A stretch of 64,000 bases of DNA, taken from the NCBI GenBank assembly GCA_029242715.1, contig JAQWTL010000007.1, forward strand, positions 186,001 through 250,000. The letters run 5' to 3'. Positions 35,955 through 44,902 of this stretch are shown here, one piece after another (the first letter of the stretch is position 1; each line of letters begins with the position of its first letter). A program made the translations under genes and the position numbers. This DNA comes from Phycisphaerales bacterium. Its GTDB lineage: Bacteria > Planctomycetota > Phycisphaerae > Phycisphaerales > SM1A02. A model generated the notes under the pieces. That model saw nothing but the letters and a program-made list of their open reading frames with translations. It was not told where the DNA came from and ran no database searches.

Positions 35955-37400
35955 TCAGAATTCGAATTGAATCTGAGCCCTGATCAGCCACTGACCACTC
36001 TGATTGCCGTAGTCAATCTGCCAGCCATTTCCACGACCAGGCCAGAAAGCCACTCCGGGGTTTGTATTCGAATTCTGAAATGCCTCATTGGCCCCCGGCC
36101 CACCGGCCACGTTCGAAAAGGAGTACCCGAAATCACAGGTGACTTTGACCTCCTGAACACCAACTGGCCACCAGTTGAATCCGACGGTCAGAGTCGAGAG
36201 GTGACCTGTTTCACCGGGCAGTTCCAGTGAGCCCCTGTAGTCACCGATATCGCCCAGTTCATAACGTCCGTAAAGCTGGACGTTTTCAAACACGGTCACC
36301 CCACCCTGACCAACCCAACCCCATGAATCAACCGTTGCCTGGTCAAATCCCCGTGTGGGATTATGACCGTTGGCCCAGACAAAGTAGGTAAACGCTGTCC
36401 AGCCCTCATCAAACATGGAGAGATCTACCGTGAACCCCAGGCTTCTGTCTGCCTCCACGTTGCCGTAGACCCATGGTCGATCGGAGTTCTTGAGCATGTA
36501 CCACTCGAAGGCGGCCCCCAGCATGATCCCGAACCCGTCAACGCCTCTGCTTGTCAGAGTTTCGAATTCCGCATGTTTCCCTGCCAACGTCCACTCTGCT
36601 CGGGCAAGGATGCTGTTCATACGGGTGTTGTAGGCCCCGACGTTCAACTGACGAGGACCATCGTTGTACATGGCTCGGATAAACACCGGATCCAGATCCC
36701 AGCCAATCTCAAGCCCTTGAGTCCATGCGTAGGTAAAAGCATGGTTGACCATGGACCGTTCCACTGCCAACTGGAACGAACTCGGGACGATTTCTTCTCG
36801 AAGAAAGTGTCCCTTGTACTGACCAAGTCTCACAAAGATTCCATTCTCAAACTGCTTCTGAATGAATGCATTCTCGACGAAGACCTCTGACTCAGACGAA
36901 TTTGCAAGTGACCTGGTATTGGTTGCAAGGGTCAGGCGATAGGTCAGGGATGGATCAAAGATATGACCATAGAAATGCAGTTTGGATCTGCGAAGCTCAA
37001 AGCCATTGAGATCAGAATCCCCGATGCGCTGCCCCGGCATCTTGTTTCGATGATCGTAAAGCCAGCGAAACTGAAGTTGCCCACGAAGTCTCAGCAGGAA
37101 CTTGCCATCAGATGTACGAAGGTAATAGCCATCGTCATGTCCAATGACACCTCCATCCCCCTGCAAACTGGATCGCGTGTCAGCATCTGACATCACATCA
37201 AGTGCGATGTTCCTGATGTCTTCAGATCTCTCTTGGGTCAGCCATTCGCTGTCGCGGGCGGCCTCCATTTTCTCAACTTGTTTCCAGATGGCATCAATTC
37301 GGGCCTCGATCTCATCATGAGATTCAGAAGCAATGGATCTGGTGCCGCTGAGAGAGATCAGCAGACACATCCACATGAATCGAGATGACAAGGCCTTCAT
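35955..37400 (-). CDS. OprO/OprP-type porin, second copy
   Basis: 481 residues, clearly paralogous to the gene 200 nt downstream: shared blocks include LAVERSMVNHAFTYAWTQG, EGWTAFTYFVWANG, DSWGWVGQGGV, RYELGDIGDYRGSL and the terminal RAQIQFEF. It has a signal peptide, a short helical N-terminal segment (DEIEARIDAIWKQVEKME), then the barrel. ATG 37400 (MKALSSRF) gives a normal signal peptide; ATG 37424 lies only 22 nt from the divergent frame. Neither has a clear ribosome-binding site. GC content is like the rest of the window. Confidence 0.87.
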   Translation of the reverse strand: MKALSSRFMWMCLLISLSGTRSIASESHDEIEARIDAIWKQVEKMEAARDSEWLTQERSEDIRNIALDVMSDADTRSSLQGDGGVIGHDDGYYLRTSDGKFLLRLRGQLQFRWLYDHRNKMPGQRIGDSDLNGFELRRSKLHFYGHIFDPSLTYRLTLATNTRSLANSSESEVFVENAFIQKQFENGIFVRLGQYKGHFLREEIVPSSFQLAVERSMVNHAFTYAWTQGLEIGWDLDPVFIRAMYNDGPRQLNVGAYNTRMNSILARAEWTLAGKHAEFETLTSRGVDGFGIMLGAAFEWYMLKNSDRPWVYGNVEADRSLGFTVDLSMFDEGWTAFTYFVWANGHNPTRGFDQATVDSWGWVGQGGVTVFENVQLYGRYELGDIGDYRGSLELPGETGHLSTLTVGFNWWPVGVQEVKVTCDFGYSFSNVAGGPGANEAFQNSNTNPGVAFWPGRGNGWQIDYGNQSGQWLIRAQIQFEF

Positions 37401-37488
37401 GGAACCGGAACAGAACATGGTCATACGTTAGTGGATCCGGAATTACATGGCCACAGCAGCCCGGGTCCATGATCTGTACCCTGTGCCC

Positions 37489-37776
37489 ATGGCAGGCAGA
37501 TCGAATCATGGCCAGAATCAACAGGCGTATTTCCGTGCCAATCTCATCAGGATCTTCATCCTGCTTCTGATCTGGGCATTCGTTTCGTTCGGCTGTGGAA
37601 TCTTCATGGCGCCATGGCTCAACCAGTGGTATCTGCCTGGCACGGGCTACCCCCTCGGGTTCTGGTTTGCCCAGCAGGGATCCATCTACGTATTCGTCAT
37701 CCTGATCTTCATCTATGTCGTTCTCATGAAAAGACTTGATCGCCGCTACGGCGTTTCAGAGGATGACCAGGCATGA
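37489..37776 (+). CDS. DUF4212 small subunit of a sodium:solute symporter
   Basis: 95 residues with two transmembrane segments (about 20-45 and 62-82). Hallmarks are WAFVSFGCGIFMAPWLNQ, YPLGFWFAQQGSIYVFVI and MKRLDRRYGV. DUF4212 proteins are encoded just before large symporters of the VC_2705 type, as here, with an ATGA overlap. ATG 37489 is preferred because it leaves space for divergent promoters; ATG 37447 is an alternative in the same frame. Confidence 0.85.
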   Translation: MAGRSNHGQNQQAYFRANLIRIFILLLIWAFVSFGCGIFMAPWLNQWYLPGTGYPLGFWFAQQGSIYVFVILIFIYVVLMKRLDRRYGVSEDDQA

Positions 37777-39542
37777 GCGTTCAAGCCTGGACGTTTCTGC
37801 TGGTTGGGGTCACGTTTGCCCTGTACATAGCTATCGCCATCATTTCCAGAGCAAGATCCACAAGGGATTTCTACGTCGCAGACAAGGAAGTCCACCCGAT
37901 CGCCAACGGAATGGCCACGGCAGCAGACTGGATGAGCGCTGCATCCTTCATTGGAATGGCAGGCCTGATCTCGTTCCTTGGTGCTGACGGCGCGGTCTAC
38001 CTCATGGGCTGGACAGGTGGCTATGTCCTTCTCGCTCTTCTGCTGGCACCTTACCTTCGCAAGTTCGGCAGATTCACGGTTCCTGATTTCATTGGTGATC
38101 GATACGAAGCAAAGACCGCTCGAATGGTTGCCGTGGTCTGCGCCATCTTCATTTCCTTCACGTATGTGGCGGGCCAGATGCGAGGGGTCGGGATCGTATT
38201 CAGCCGCTTTCTTGAGGTTGATATCGCGATTGGTGTCGTCATTGGCATGGCGCTCGTATTTTTCTATGCCGTGCTTGGCGGCATGAAGGGCATCACCTAC
38301 ACACAGGTTGCTCAATATTGCGTTCTGATCTTCGCCTTTCTGGTGCCGGCCATATTTCTATCCCTGATGTTTGCCGATACGGCGATTCCTCAGTTGGGAC
38401 TGGGAAGGATGGGAGAAGATGGCCAGTCTCTTCTTCAACGTCTGGATGGCATCAGTACCGAGCTGGGCTTTGGCGCCTATACCGAGTACCAGGGAAGCCT
38501 CATCAATATTGCGGCGATTACCGCAGCTCTGATGCTTGGCACAGCCGGATTGCCACACGTGATCATCCGTTTCTACACGGTCAGAAAAGTAAGAGATGCC
38601 AGATCATCTGCCGGATGGGCGCTGCTTTTCATTGCGATCCTCTACACGACGGCGCCGGCCATAGCCGTCTTCTCACGAACCAATCTGCTTCAATCCATTC
38701 CAGGTACGGCCTACGTCGATGCACCAGAATGGCTTGGAACCTGGGAAGACGTCGGCTTGATCGCATGGAAGGATCATGACCAGGACGGAATCATCACCTA
38801 TGCACCGGGACAGCCATTCAAGGGCAAACCCGACTTTGAGGAAACACCAGGCAGTCAAACTGCAGCAAGAGGTACTTCTGGTGAAAGGCTGGTCAGCAAT
38901 GCTGATACGGATGGAACCAACGAGCTGTATGTCGATCGCGACATCATGGTGCTGGCGAATCCTGAAATCGCTGGACTTCCAAACTGGGTCACAGCACTGG
39001 TAGCAGCAGGTGGATTAGCCGCCGCCCTCTCCACCGCAGCCGGACTGCTGCTCGTCATTTCCTCGGCAGTCTCCCATGACCTGCTCAAGGGCACCATCAT
39101 GCCCGGCATCTCTGAAAAACGAGAACTGTTCGCTGCACGTATTGCTGCAGGCGGCGCCGTCGTGATTGCAGGCCTGATCGGCATCTGGCCGCCGGACTAT
39201 GTGGCAGCCATCGTGGCATTCGCATTCGGCCTGGCCGCGTCCTCTTTCTTCCCCGCCATCGTGATGGGCATCTTCTCCAGACGGATGAATGGCCCAGGAG
39301 CCATCAGCGGCATGATTGCGGGAATCGTTTTCACCACCGCCTATATCCTCTGGTTCAAGTTCATTGAGCCAGGCTCTAATAACCCGGATAACTGGTGGTT
39401 TGGAATTTCCCCGGAAGGCATCGGCGTGATTGGCATGCTCGTGAACTTCGCGGTCGCCATCCCGATTGCCGCTTTGACAAAGCCGCCGTCTGAACCCGTC
39501 CAACGCCTTATCGAGGATATTCGAATACCAGGGGATTCCTGA
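37773..39542 (+). CDS. Sodium:solute symporter, VC_2705/ActP-like large subunit
   Basis: 589 residues, about 13 predicted membrane segments, SSS family. Marks are ARSTRDFYVADKEVHPIANG, ADWMSAASFIGMAG, GTAGLPHVIIRFYTV, and NPEIAGLPNWVTALVAAGGL followed by AAALSTAAGLLLVISSAVSH. It carries an extracytoplasmic loop of about 70 residues containing a DxDxDG-type motif (DHDQDGIITY), characteristic of this subfamily. Probable substrate is a short carboxylate such as acetate, by analogy to ActP; unproven. Translationally coupled to the DUF4212 gene. Confidence 0.92.
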   Translation: MSVQAWTFLLVGVTFALYIAIAIISRARSTRDFYVADKEVHPIANGMATAADWMSAASFIGMAGLISFLGADGAVYLMGWTGGYVLLALLLAPYLRKFGRFTVPDFIGDRYEAKTARMVAVVCAIFISFTYVAGQMRGVGIVFSRFLEVDIAIGVVIGMALVFFYAVLGGMKGITYTQVAQYCVLIFAFLVPAIFLSLMFADTAIPQLGLGRMGEDGQSLLQRLDGISTELGFGAYTEYQGSLINIAAITAALMLGTAGLPHVIIRFYTVRKVRDARSSAGWALLFIAILYTTAPAIAVFSRTNLLQSIPGTAYVDAPEWLGTWEDVGLIAWKDHDQDGIITYAPGQPFKGKPDFEETPGSQTAARGTSGERLVSNADTDGTNELYVDRDIMVLANPEIAGLPNWVTALVAAGGLAAALSTAAGLLLVISSAVSHDLLKGTIMPGISEKRELFAARIAAGGAVVIAGLIGIWPPDYVAAIVAFAFGLAASSFFPAIVMGIFSRRMNGPGAISGMIAGIVFTTAYILWFKFIEPGSNNPDNWWFGISPEGIGVIGMLVNFAVAIPIAALTKPPSEPVQRLIEDIRIPGDS

Positions 39543-39573
39543 AGAGCTCAAAGAACCCTATCTTGGGGTCCCC

Positions 39574-42333
39574 ATGAGTGTCTTTCTTATCCTTGCTGCC
39601 TTCCTGACTGCCGGAGCGCCTTTCAACCCCGAAAGCGCAGCGGAGATCAGAAGTCTTCTTGCATCAAGATGCTTTGCCTGCCATGGCCCTGATCAAGAAG
39701 CACGGAAAGCCGGTATCAGGCTGGATACGGCAGAAGGACAGCAGGCACGACATCCTTCAGGTGCCATCGTATTTCCAGGCCATCCTGACAAGAGCCTCCT
39801 CGCACAACGCATCGAGTCGCATGACCCAGATCTTCGAATGCCTCCCAGTGGACCTCCACTCGATGAAGAAGAGATCCAACTCATTCGTGATTGGATTCGG
39901 CAGGGCGCCCAATGGCCAACACACTGGGCCTGGAAGCCCATCAAGAATCCTGCTGAACCCGAGGTAGCCAATACCCAATGGATACTGGATCCACTTGATT
40001 CATTCATCCTTGCAGATCTCGAAGCAGTTGAAATGGAACCCGCGGAACAAGCCGAGCCAAGCACATGGTTGCGAAGAGTTCACTATGACCTGCTGGGCAT
40101 GCCGCCTTCTCCTGATTTGATTGCTTCATTTGAGCAGGATGCTGCCACTGATCCGATTGCCGCACGTGAACGCATGGTGGACCGCCTTCTTGACTCACCT
40201 CATTTCGGAGAGCATTGGGGCCGGCACTGGCTTGACCTGGTGCGCTATGCTGAAACCTGCGGTCACGAGTTCGATTACCCGATACCTCATGCGTGGAGAT
40301 ATCGAGATTGGGTCATCCGTGCCTTCAACGATGATGTGGCGTATGACCGATTCGTGATTGAACATGTGGCTGGCGACCTGGTTCACGATCCGAGAATCGA
40401 CGAGTCAACCGGATTGGACGATTCCTTGCCCGCTACCGGCTTCTGGTTCCTCAATCAGGGAACGCATGCCCCTGTCGATGTCCAACAGGATGAAGCCGAC
40501 CGCATGGAAAATCAGATCGATGTCTTTGGCAAGGCATTCAGTGGGATCACTCTCAGCTGCGCTCGATGCCATGATCACAAATTCGATCCCATTGGCACGG
40601 ACGAGTACTACGCCATTGGCAGCTACCTTCAGAGTTCTCGTCGTCGAGATGCCTACCTGGATCCGCACGGCAGAATCGAAGCAAAGCTGCAGCAAATTGA
40701 AAATCAGAAGCGTGCAATTGCTCGTGATCTTGCCTCAGGAAGATCGGTTGCCGATGGATCTGCTCCCACAGCCAGCTCCTCGACACTGTTTGAAACCTTT
40801 GATGGATCACTCGAAGATTGGTTTCCAGATGGGCATGCATTCGGCCAACCACTCGAGACGGGTGAGCCGTACATAGAGGATGAGGCCCTATTCATTGCCG
40901 GCTCTGGCCAATGGCACAGCGGCCTCCGTTCGTACCGCGCTCAGGGTGCCATTCGATCACCATCGTTCACGATTGAAAATGACTGGATTCACCATCACGT
41001 CAAAGGGCGTGGTGCTCGCATTCGGATCTACATCGATGGTTTCAGGTTGAATGAATACAACCCGCTGCTGTTCGAGGACTGCCTGAAGCAGGTAGATACA
41101 CCAGACTGGCACCATGTCGCCCAAAGAGTGGGCAAGTATCGCGGACACGTTGCATGGATCGAGTATTCGGATGATGGTGATGGCTGGATTGCCATTGATG
41201 AAATCCAGGCATCGGACAACTCTGCTGAGCCAGTTTGGATTGGCAGTCCTGACAAGCCCGTGGATGGTGTGGATTCCGAGAAGCTGGCGGCAGCACTTGA
41301 AACCATCATCGCGGAGGAGCAGGCGATTGAAACACCTGTCCGTGTTCTTTCGATGACGGATGGAACACCCGAGGATCAGCGTGTCTCCCTGAAAGGCAAC
41401 CATGCGACGCCGGGTCCTCTCGCACCGCGATCCTCGCCGTCCATCATGCGATCGCCAACCACCGTGCCTCCAGACGGATCGGGGCGGTTGCAACTGGCCG
41501 AATCATTGGTATCCAGAACAAATCCACTGACATCGCGAGTGATGGTCAACCGGATCTGGCATTACCTGCTGGGACAGGGACTGGTTGTCACCGTGGATGA
41601 TTTTGGTGCCATGGGACGTCCTCCCTCTCATCCTGAACTTCTTGATCACCTGGCTACCCGTTTCCAATCCCACTGGTCCGTCAAAGAGATGGTGAGAGCC
41701 ATCGTTTTGTCACGCACCTACGGAATGTCTTCACAGGCAAATCCACAATCACTGGAACTTGATCCCAACAACCGGCTCATACATCATCATCCTTTGAAGA
41801 GGATCACGGCAGAATCCATCAGAGATGCCATGCTTTCGGTATCCGGGCAGTTGGACTCCTCCGTTGGAGGGGCCCCAGTAGCAACACATTTGACTGACTA
41901 CATGACGGGAAGAGGTCGTCCCGGAAACAGTGGACCACTTGACGGTGATGGACGAAGAAGCATCTACCTTGAGGTCAGGCGTAATTTCCTGCCGCCGCTT
42001 CTCACGGCATTTGACATGCCAACGCCTTCCCTTACTACAGGAAAACGAACTGTATCCAACGTGCCCGCACAAGCACTTACCCTGATGAACGATCCGTTTG
42101 TCCATGAACAGGCGAAGTATTGGGCAGAGAGGATTCTTCTTGAACATGATTCCAATCAGGACCGGATACGCACGATGTTCATGGAATCATTTGGACGACC
42201 TCCAACACAGAATGAACTCAAGGCCTCGATGGCATTCATTGAAAGTGGTTCCAAAAACGCTGATGATGTGACCTTATGGATGGATCTGGGCCATTCACTC
42301 TTCAATGCGAAGGAGTTCATTTACCTGGACTGA
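39574..42333 (+). CDS. DUF1549/DUF1553 protein with Planctomycete-type heme motif (PSCyt1)
   Basis: 919 residues with a signal peptide. CFACH at 33-37 starts a Planctomycete cytochrome C domain (GIRLDTAEG, LRMPPSGPPLDEEE). DUF1549 follows (WLRRVHYDLLGMPPSPD, HWGRHWLDLVRYAET) with a second CxxCH in SCARCHDHKFDPI. A beta-rich insert of about 150 residues comes next, then DUF1553 (NPLTSRVMVNRIWHYLLGQGL, VSNVPAQALTLMNDPF). Secreted, of unknown function; such genes are abundant in Planctomycetes and nearly always followed by a DUF1501 gene, as here. Predicted to bind heme and possibly move electrons during polymer use. Confidence 0.9.
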   Translation: MSVFLILAAFLTAGAPFNPESAAEIRSLLASRCFACHGPDQEARKAGIRLDTAEGQQARHPSGAIVFPGHPDKSLLAQRIESHDPDLRMPPSGPPLDEEEIQLIRDWIRQGAQWPTHWAWKPIKNPAEPEVANTQWILDPLDSFILADLEAVEMEPAEQAEPSTWLRRVHYDLLGMPPSPDLIASFEQDAATDPIAARERMVDRLLDSPHFGEHWGRHWLDLVRYAETCGHEFDYPIPHAWRYRDWVIRAFNDDVAYDRFVIEHVAGDLVHDPRIDESTGLDDSLPATGFWFLNQGTHAPVDVQQDEADRMENQIDVFGKAFSGITLSCARCHDHKFDPIGTDEYYAIGSYLQSSRRRDAYLDPHGRIEAKLQQIENQKRAIARDLASGRSVADGSAPTASSSTLFETFDGSLEDWFPDGHAFGQPLETGEPYIEDEALFIAGSGQWHSGLRSYRAQGAIRSPSFTIENDWIHHHVKGRGARIRIYIDGFRLNEYNPLLFEDCLKQVDTPDWHHVAQRVGKYRGHVAWIEYSDDGDGWIAIDEIQASDNSAEPVWIGSPDKPVDGVDSEKLAAALETIIAEEQAIETPVRVLSMTDGTPEDQRVSLKGNHATPGPLAPRSSPSIMRSPTTVPPDGSGRLQLAESLVSRTNPLTSRVMVNRIWHYLLGQGLVVTVDDFGAMGRPPSHPELLDHLATRFQSHWSVKEMVRAIVLSRTYGMSSQANPQSLELDPNNRLIHHHPLKRITAESIRDAMLSVSGQLDSSVGGAPVATHLTDYMTGRGRPGNSGPLDGDGRRSIYLEVRRNFLPPLLTAFDMPTPSLTTGKRTVSNVPAQALTLMNDPFVHEQAKYWAERILLEHDSNQDRIRTMFMESFGRPPTQNELKASMAFIESGSKNADDVTLWMDLGHSLFNAKEFIYLD

Positions 42334-42350
42334 TCTCCTCGTAAACTGAA

Positions 42351-43769
42351 ATGACTATGCATGAATGTGGCAGATATCTTCCTCCACCGATCTCACGACG
42401 TGAGATGCTGGCCCGAAGTGCCAGCGGTTTCGGTGCGGTTGCAATGGCCAGCCTGCTGGGCGAAACCCTCTCCGCTGGACTTCCAGCTGACATGCCATAT
42501 CTGGGACCTCACCATGCCCCAAGAGCCAGAAGTGTCATCTTCCTTTACATGGATGGTGGACCATCCCAGATGGACACCTTTGATCCCAAGCCTCAACTGG
42601 CGAAGATGCATGGGCAACCATTTCCAATGGAAATCCAGGCGACTCAGTTCGACAACAACGGACTCACCCTGCAGTCGCCCTGGAAATTCAGCCGGCACGG
42701 TGAATGCGGGCATCCGGTAAGTGAACTCTTTCCGCACGTGGCAACATGTGCAGATGAACTCTGCATCATCCGGTCAATGACAAGCAAGTTCTCAGAGCAC
42801 ACAAATGCCAACTATTTTCTCCACACCGGGCTTGGCCTGGCAGGTCGGCCCACCATGGGCGCGTGGGCTTCGTATGGTCTTGGAAGCGAGTCGCGTGATC
42901 TCCCCGGCTTCGTGGTTCTCAACGGCGGACTGACGCCTCCTGGTGGCCTCGATTGCTTTGGAAACGGCTTCCTGCCAGCTACACATCAGGCCTCGATGCT
43001 CAAACCCGATGAGCATGGCATGGCGTATGTCCGTCCGCTTGAAGAGAACCTGAGCAGACAACAAAGAAAACGGGCCCTCGTGAGTCAACTTGATGCCGCA
43101 AGATCCCAGAAGGGAGATGCCATCGAGTCGGCAATTGCCAACCAGGAGATGGCTTTCCGAATGCAGTGGGCCGTTCCTGAACTGATGGGGATCGATGGCG
43201 AATCAGCCATCACTCGTCGGCTGTATGGGCTCGACACGACCTACGAACCTACAAAGATCTTTGGTCGCCAATGCCTTCTGGCTCGGCGACTCGTTGAGCG
43301 AGGTGTCCGATTTGTTGAACTGACCTGCCCTGCTGTCAATGGGGATCGATGGGATCAGCACGACAACCTGAAAACTGGTCATGAGAACAACGCCCGGGCC
43401 GTTGATCAGCCAATTGCAGGCCTCTTGAAGGATCTCAAGAGCCGCGGACTCCTGGATGAGACCCTGGTGGTGTGGGCCGGCGAGTTCGGGCGTACACCCT
43501 TTGCTCAAGGCGCCGATGGACGTGACCACAATCCATTCGGATACACGATCTGGATGGCTGGCGGAGGCGTACAAGGCGGGACGACATATGGTTCAACGGA
43601 CGAGTATGGATACAAGGCCGTTGAAAACCCAATGGAAATCCATGATCTCCATGCCACGATGCTTCACCTCATGGGCATCGACCACACCCGGTTGACAATG
43701 CCTATTGGCGGGCGGGAAATGCGACTCACTGATGTGCATGGGCACGTTGTAAGCGACCTGCTTACTTGA
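42351..43769 (+). CDS. DUF1501 protein (sulfatase-like fold)
   Basis: 472 residues. The leader SRREMLARSASGFGAVAMAS has the Tat-like pattern. Then come VIFLYMDGGPSQMDTFDPKP, ELTCPAVNGDRWDQHDN, VVWAGEFGRTPFAQGADGRD and HDLHATMLHLMGIDH, all typical of DUF1501. The family is related to alkaline-phosphatase/sulfatase folds but lacks a known activity. Paired with the preceding DUF1549/1553 gene (17-nt gap). Its end overlaps the convergent channel gene by 8 nt. Confidence 0.9.
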   Translation: MTMHECGRYLPPPISRREMLARSASGFGAVAMASLLGETLSAGLPADMPYLGPHHAPRARSVIFLYMDGGPSQMDTFDPKPQLAKMHGQPFPMEIQATQFDNNGLTLQSPWKFSRHGECGHPVSELFPHVATCADELCIIRSMTSKFSEHTNANYFLHTGLGLAGRPTMGAWASYGLGSESRDLPGFVVLNGGLTPPGGLDCFGNGFLPATHQASMLKPDEHGMAYVRPLEENLSRQQRKRALVSQLDAARSQKGDAIESAIANQEMAFRMQWAVPELMGIDGESAITRRLYGLDTTYEPTKIFGRQCLLARRLVERGVRFVELTCPAVNGDRWDQHDNLKTGHENNARAVDQPIAGLLKDLKSRGLLDETLVVWAGEFGRTPFAQGADGRDHNPFGYTIWMAGGGVQGGTTYGSTDEYGYKAVENPMEIHDLHATMLHLMGIDHTRLTMPIGGREMRLTDVHGHVVSDLLT

Positions 43770-44880
43770 GCAAGCCATTCCCGGGTGAATCCATCAGCAG
43801 TGTCTCCTCGCCGTATTGAGCAAGAAGATATCGCCATGAACGGGATTCCATGAATTTCAGCAACGCGACGTTCAGTTCTTCGATATGAGTACTGCTTGAT
43901 GGCACTGCGTAGCAGAGTCTCTCGGGATGAAAATTGCCCTGGATAAGCAAGGGGTAACCGCTTTCGTATTTCTCAATCTGCCAGATGATTGCCGAACGGT
44001 CACCAACGAATACGGTGATGGCTCCGTCAACTACAGCTTCAAGTCCAAGATGAACTGAGTCGTACCCCTCGCTTGGAATGTTATTGTGCGATAGCCAGAC
44101 GCCTGCTTCAGAGCTTTCCAACGAGCCGATTGAAAGGCCCCTGAGATCCTGAACAGTCGATATACGAATGCCAAGACGCCCCATTGTCATGCTCGAGGCA
44201 ATTGTCCCGGTAAAGGCTGACAGAAGTACGATCGAAAGAAAAATCCAGATCAGGCCAATTGCTCGTCCCGCCATTGTTCTTGGAGCCTTGTCACCATAAC
44301 CAACGGTACTCATGGTCACCATGGACCACCAGACACCGCTGCCAAACCCATGCGTCATTTGCCCGCCGAAGTGTTCTTTGTTGTGACGTCTTTCAGCCCA
44401 CCACATGAATATGCCGAACAAAATGCAGATGATCACGAGCGACACTGTCAATTGAAGAAAAGCCGAGTCCCCAAGGTGAGAGAGCACATCCAGAACACTT
44501 CTCACTGGTTCTTTCTTCGTCACTATTGAAAGACCTGTATCCAGATAGGAAGCAGAGAAGTCCATTGTCTCCTCACGGGCACTGGTTCTCGTGATGTCTC
44601 CCACGGCAACATCCACTTCCCTTGCCTCAACCTTGGCCAGGAGTTCAGAGAGACTGTAGGACTCATACTGCCACTTCCATCCGAGTGACTTGGCAACCAT
44701 TTCCCATAACTCAACTGAAATGCCCGACCACTCACCATTGTTCAAAATGGTGAAAGGTGGCTCTTCAGCAACACCTACCCTCAAGATCTTCTTGTCACTG
44801 GATTGGGATGCTGGTTCATACCCCTCTGATACAAGTGGGAAAAAGAGGAGGACGGCGAGCAAACAGATGTATCGGTTCAT
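43762..44880 (-). CDS. GluR0-like ligand-gated potassium channel
   Basis: 372 residues with the order of a prokaryotic ionotropic glutamate receptor: signal peptide (1-20), ligand lobe S1 (about 33-128), membrane helix 1 (about 141-162), pore loop, helix 2 (about 206-231), ligand lobe S2 (about 236-365). The pore has the potassium-channel filter TVGYGD at 192-197. S1 carries GDITRTSAREETMDFSASYL, the amino-acid-binding Arg block of solute-binding proteins; S2 has VGDRSAI with an acidic residue suited to the amino group. Predicted to open for K+ when an amino acid binds outside the inner membrane. Last gene of the 43762-52828 operon, 22 nt after the copper protein. Confidence 0.88.
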   Translation of the reverse strand: MNRYICLLAVLLFFPLVSEGYEPASQSSDKKILRVGVAEEPPFTILNNGEWSGISVELWEMVAKSLGWKWQYESYSLSELLAKVEAREVDVAVGDITRTSAREETMDFSASYLDTGLSIVTKKEPVRSVLDVLSHLGDSAFLQLTVSLVIICILFGIFMWWAERRHNKEHFGGQMTHGFGSGVWWSMVTMSTVGYGDKAPRTMAGRAIGLIWIFLSIVLLSAFTGTIASSMTMGRLGIRISTVQDLRGLSIGSLESSEAGVWLSHNNIPSEGYDSVHLGLEAVVDGAITVFVGDRSAIIWQIEKYESGYPLLIQGNFHPERLCYAVPSSSTHIEELNVALLKFMESRSWRYLLAQYGEETLLMDSPGNGLLK

Positions 44881-44902
44881 GGCCTGAGGGCTCTCTTCAT
44901 CA

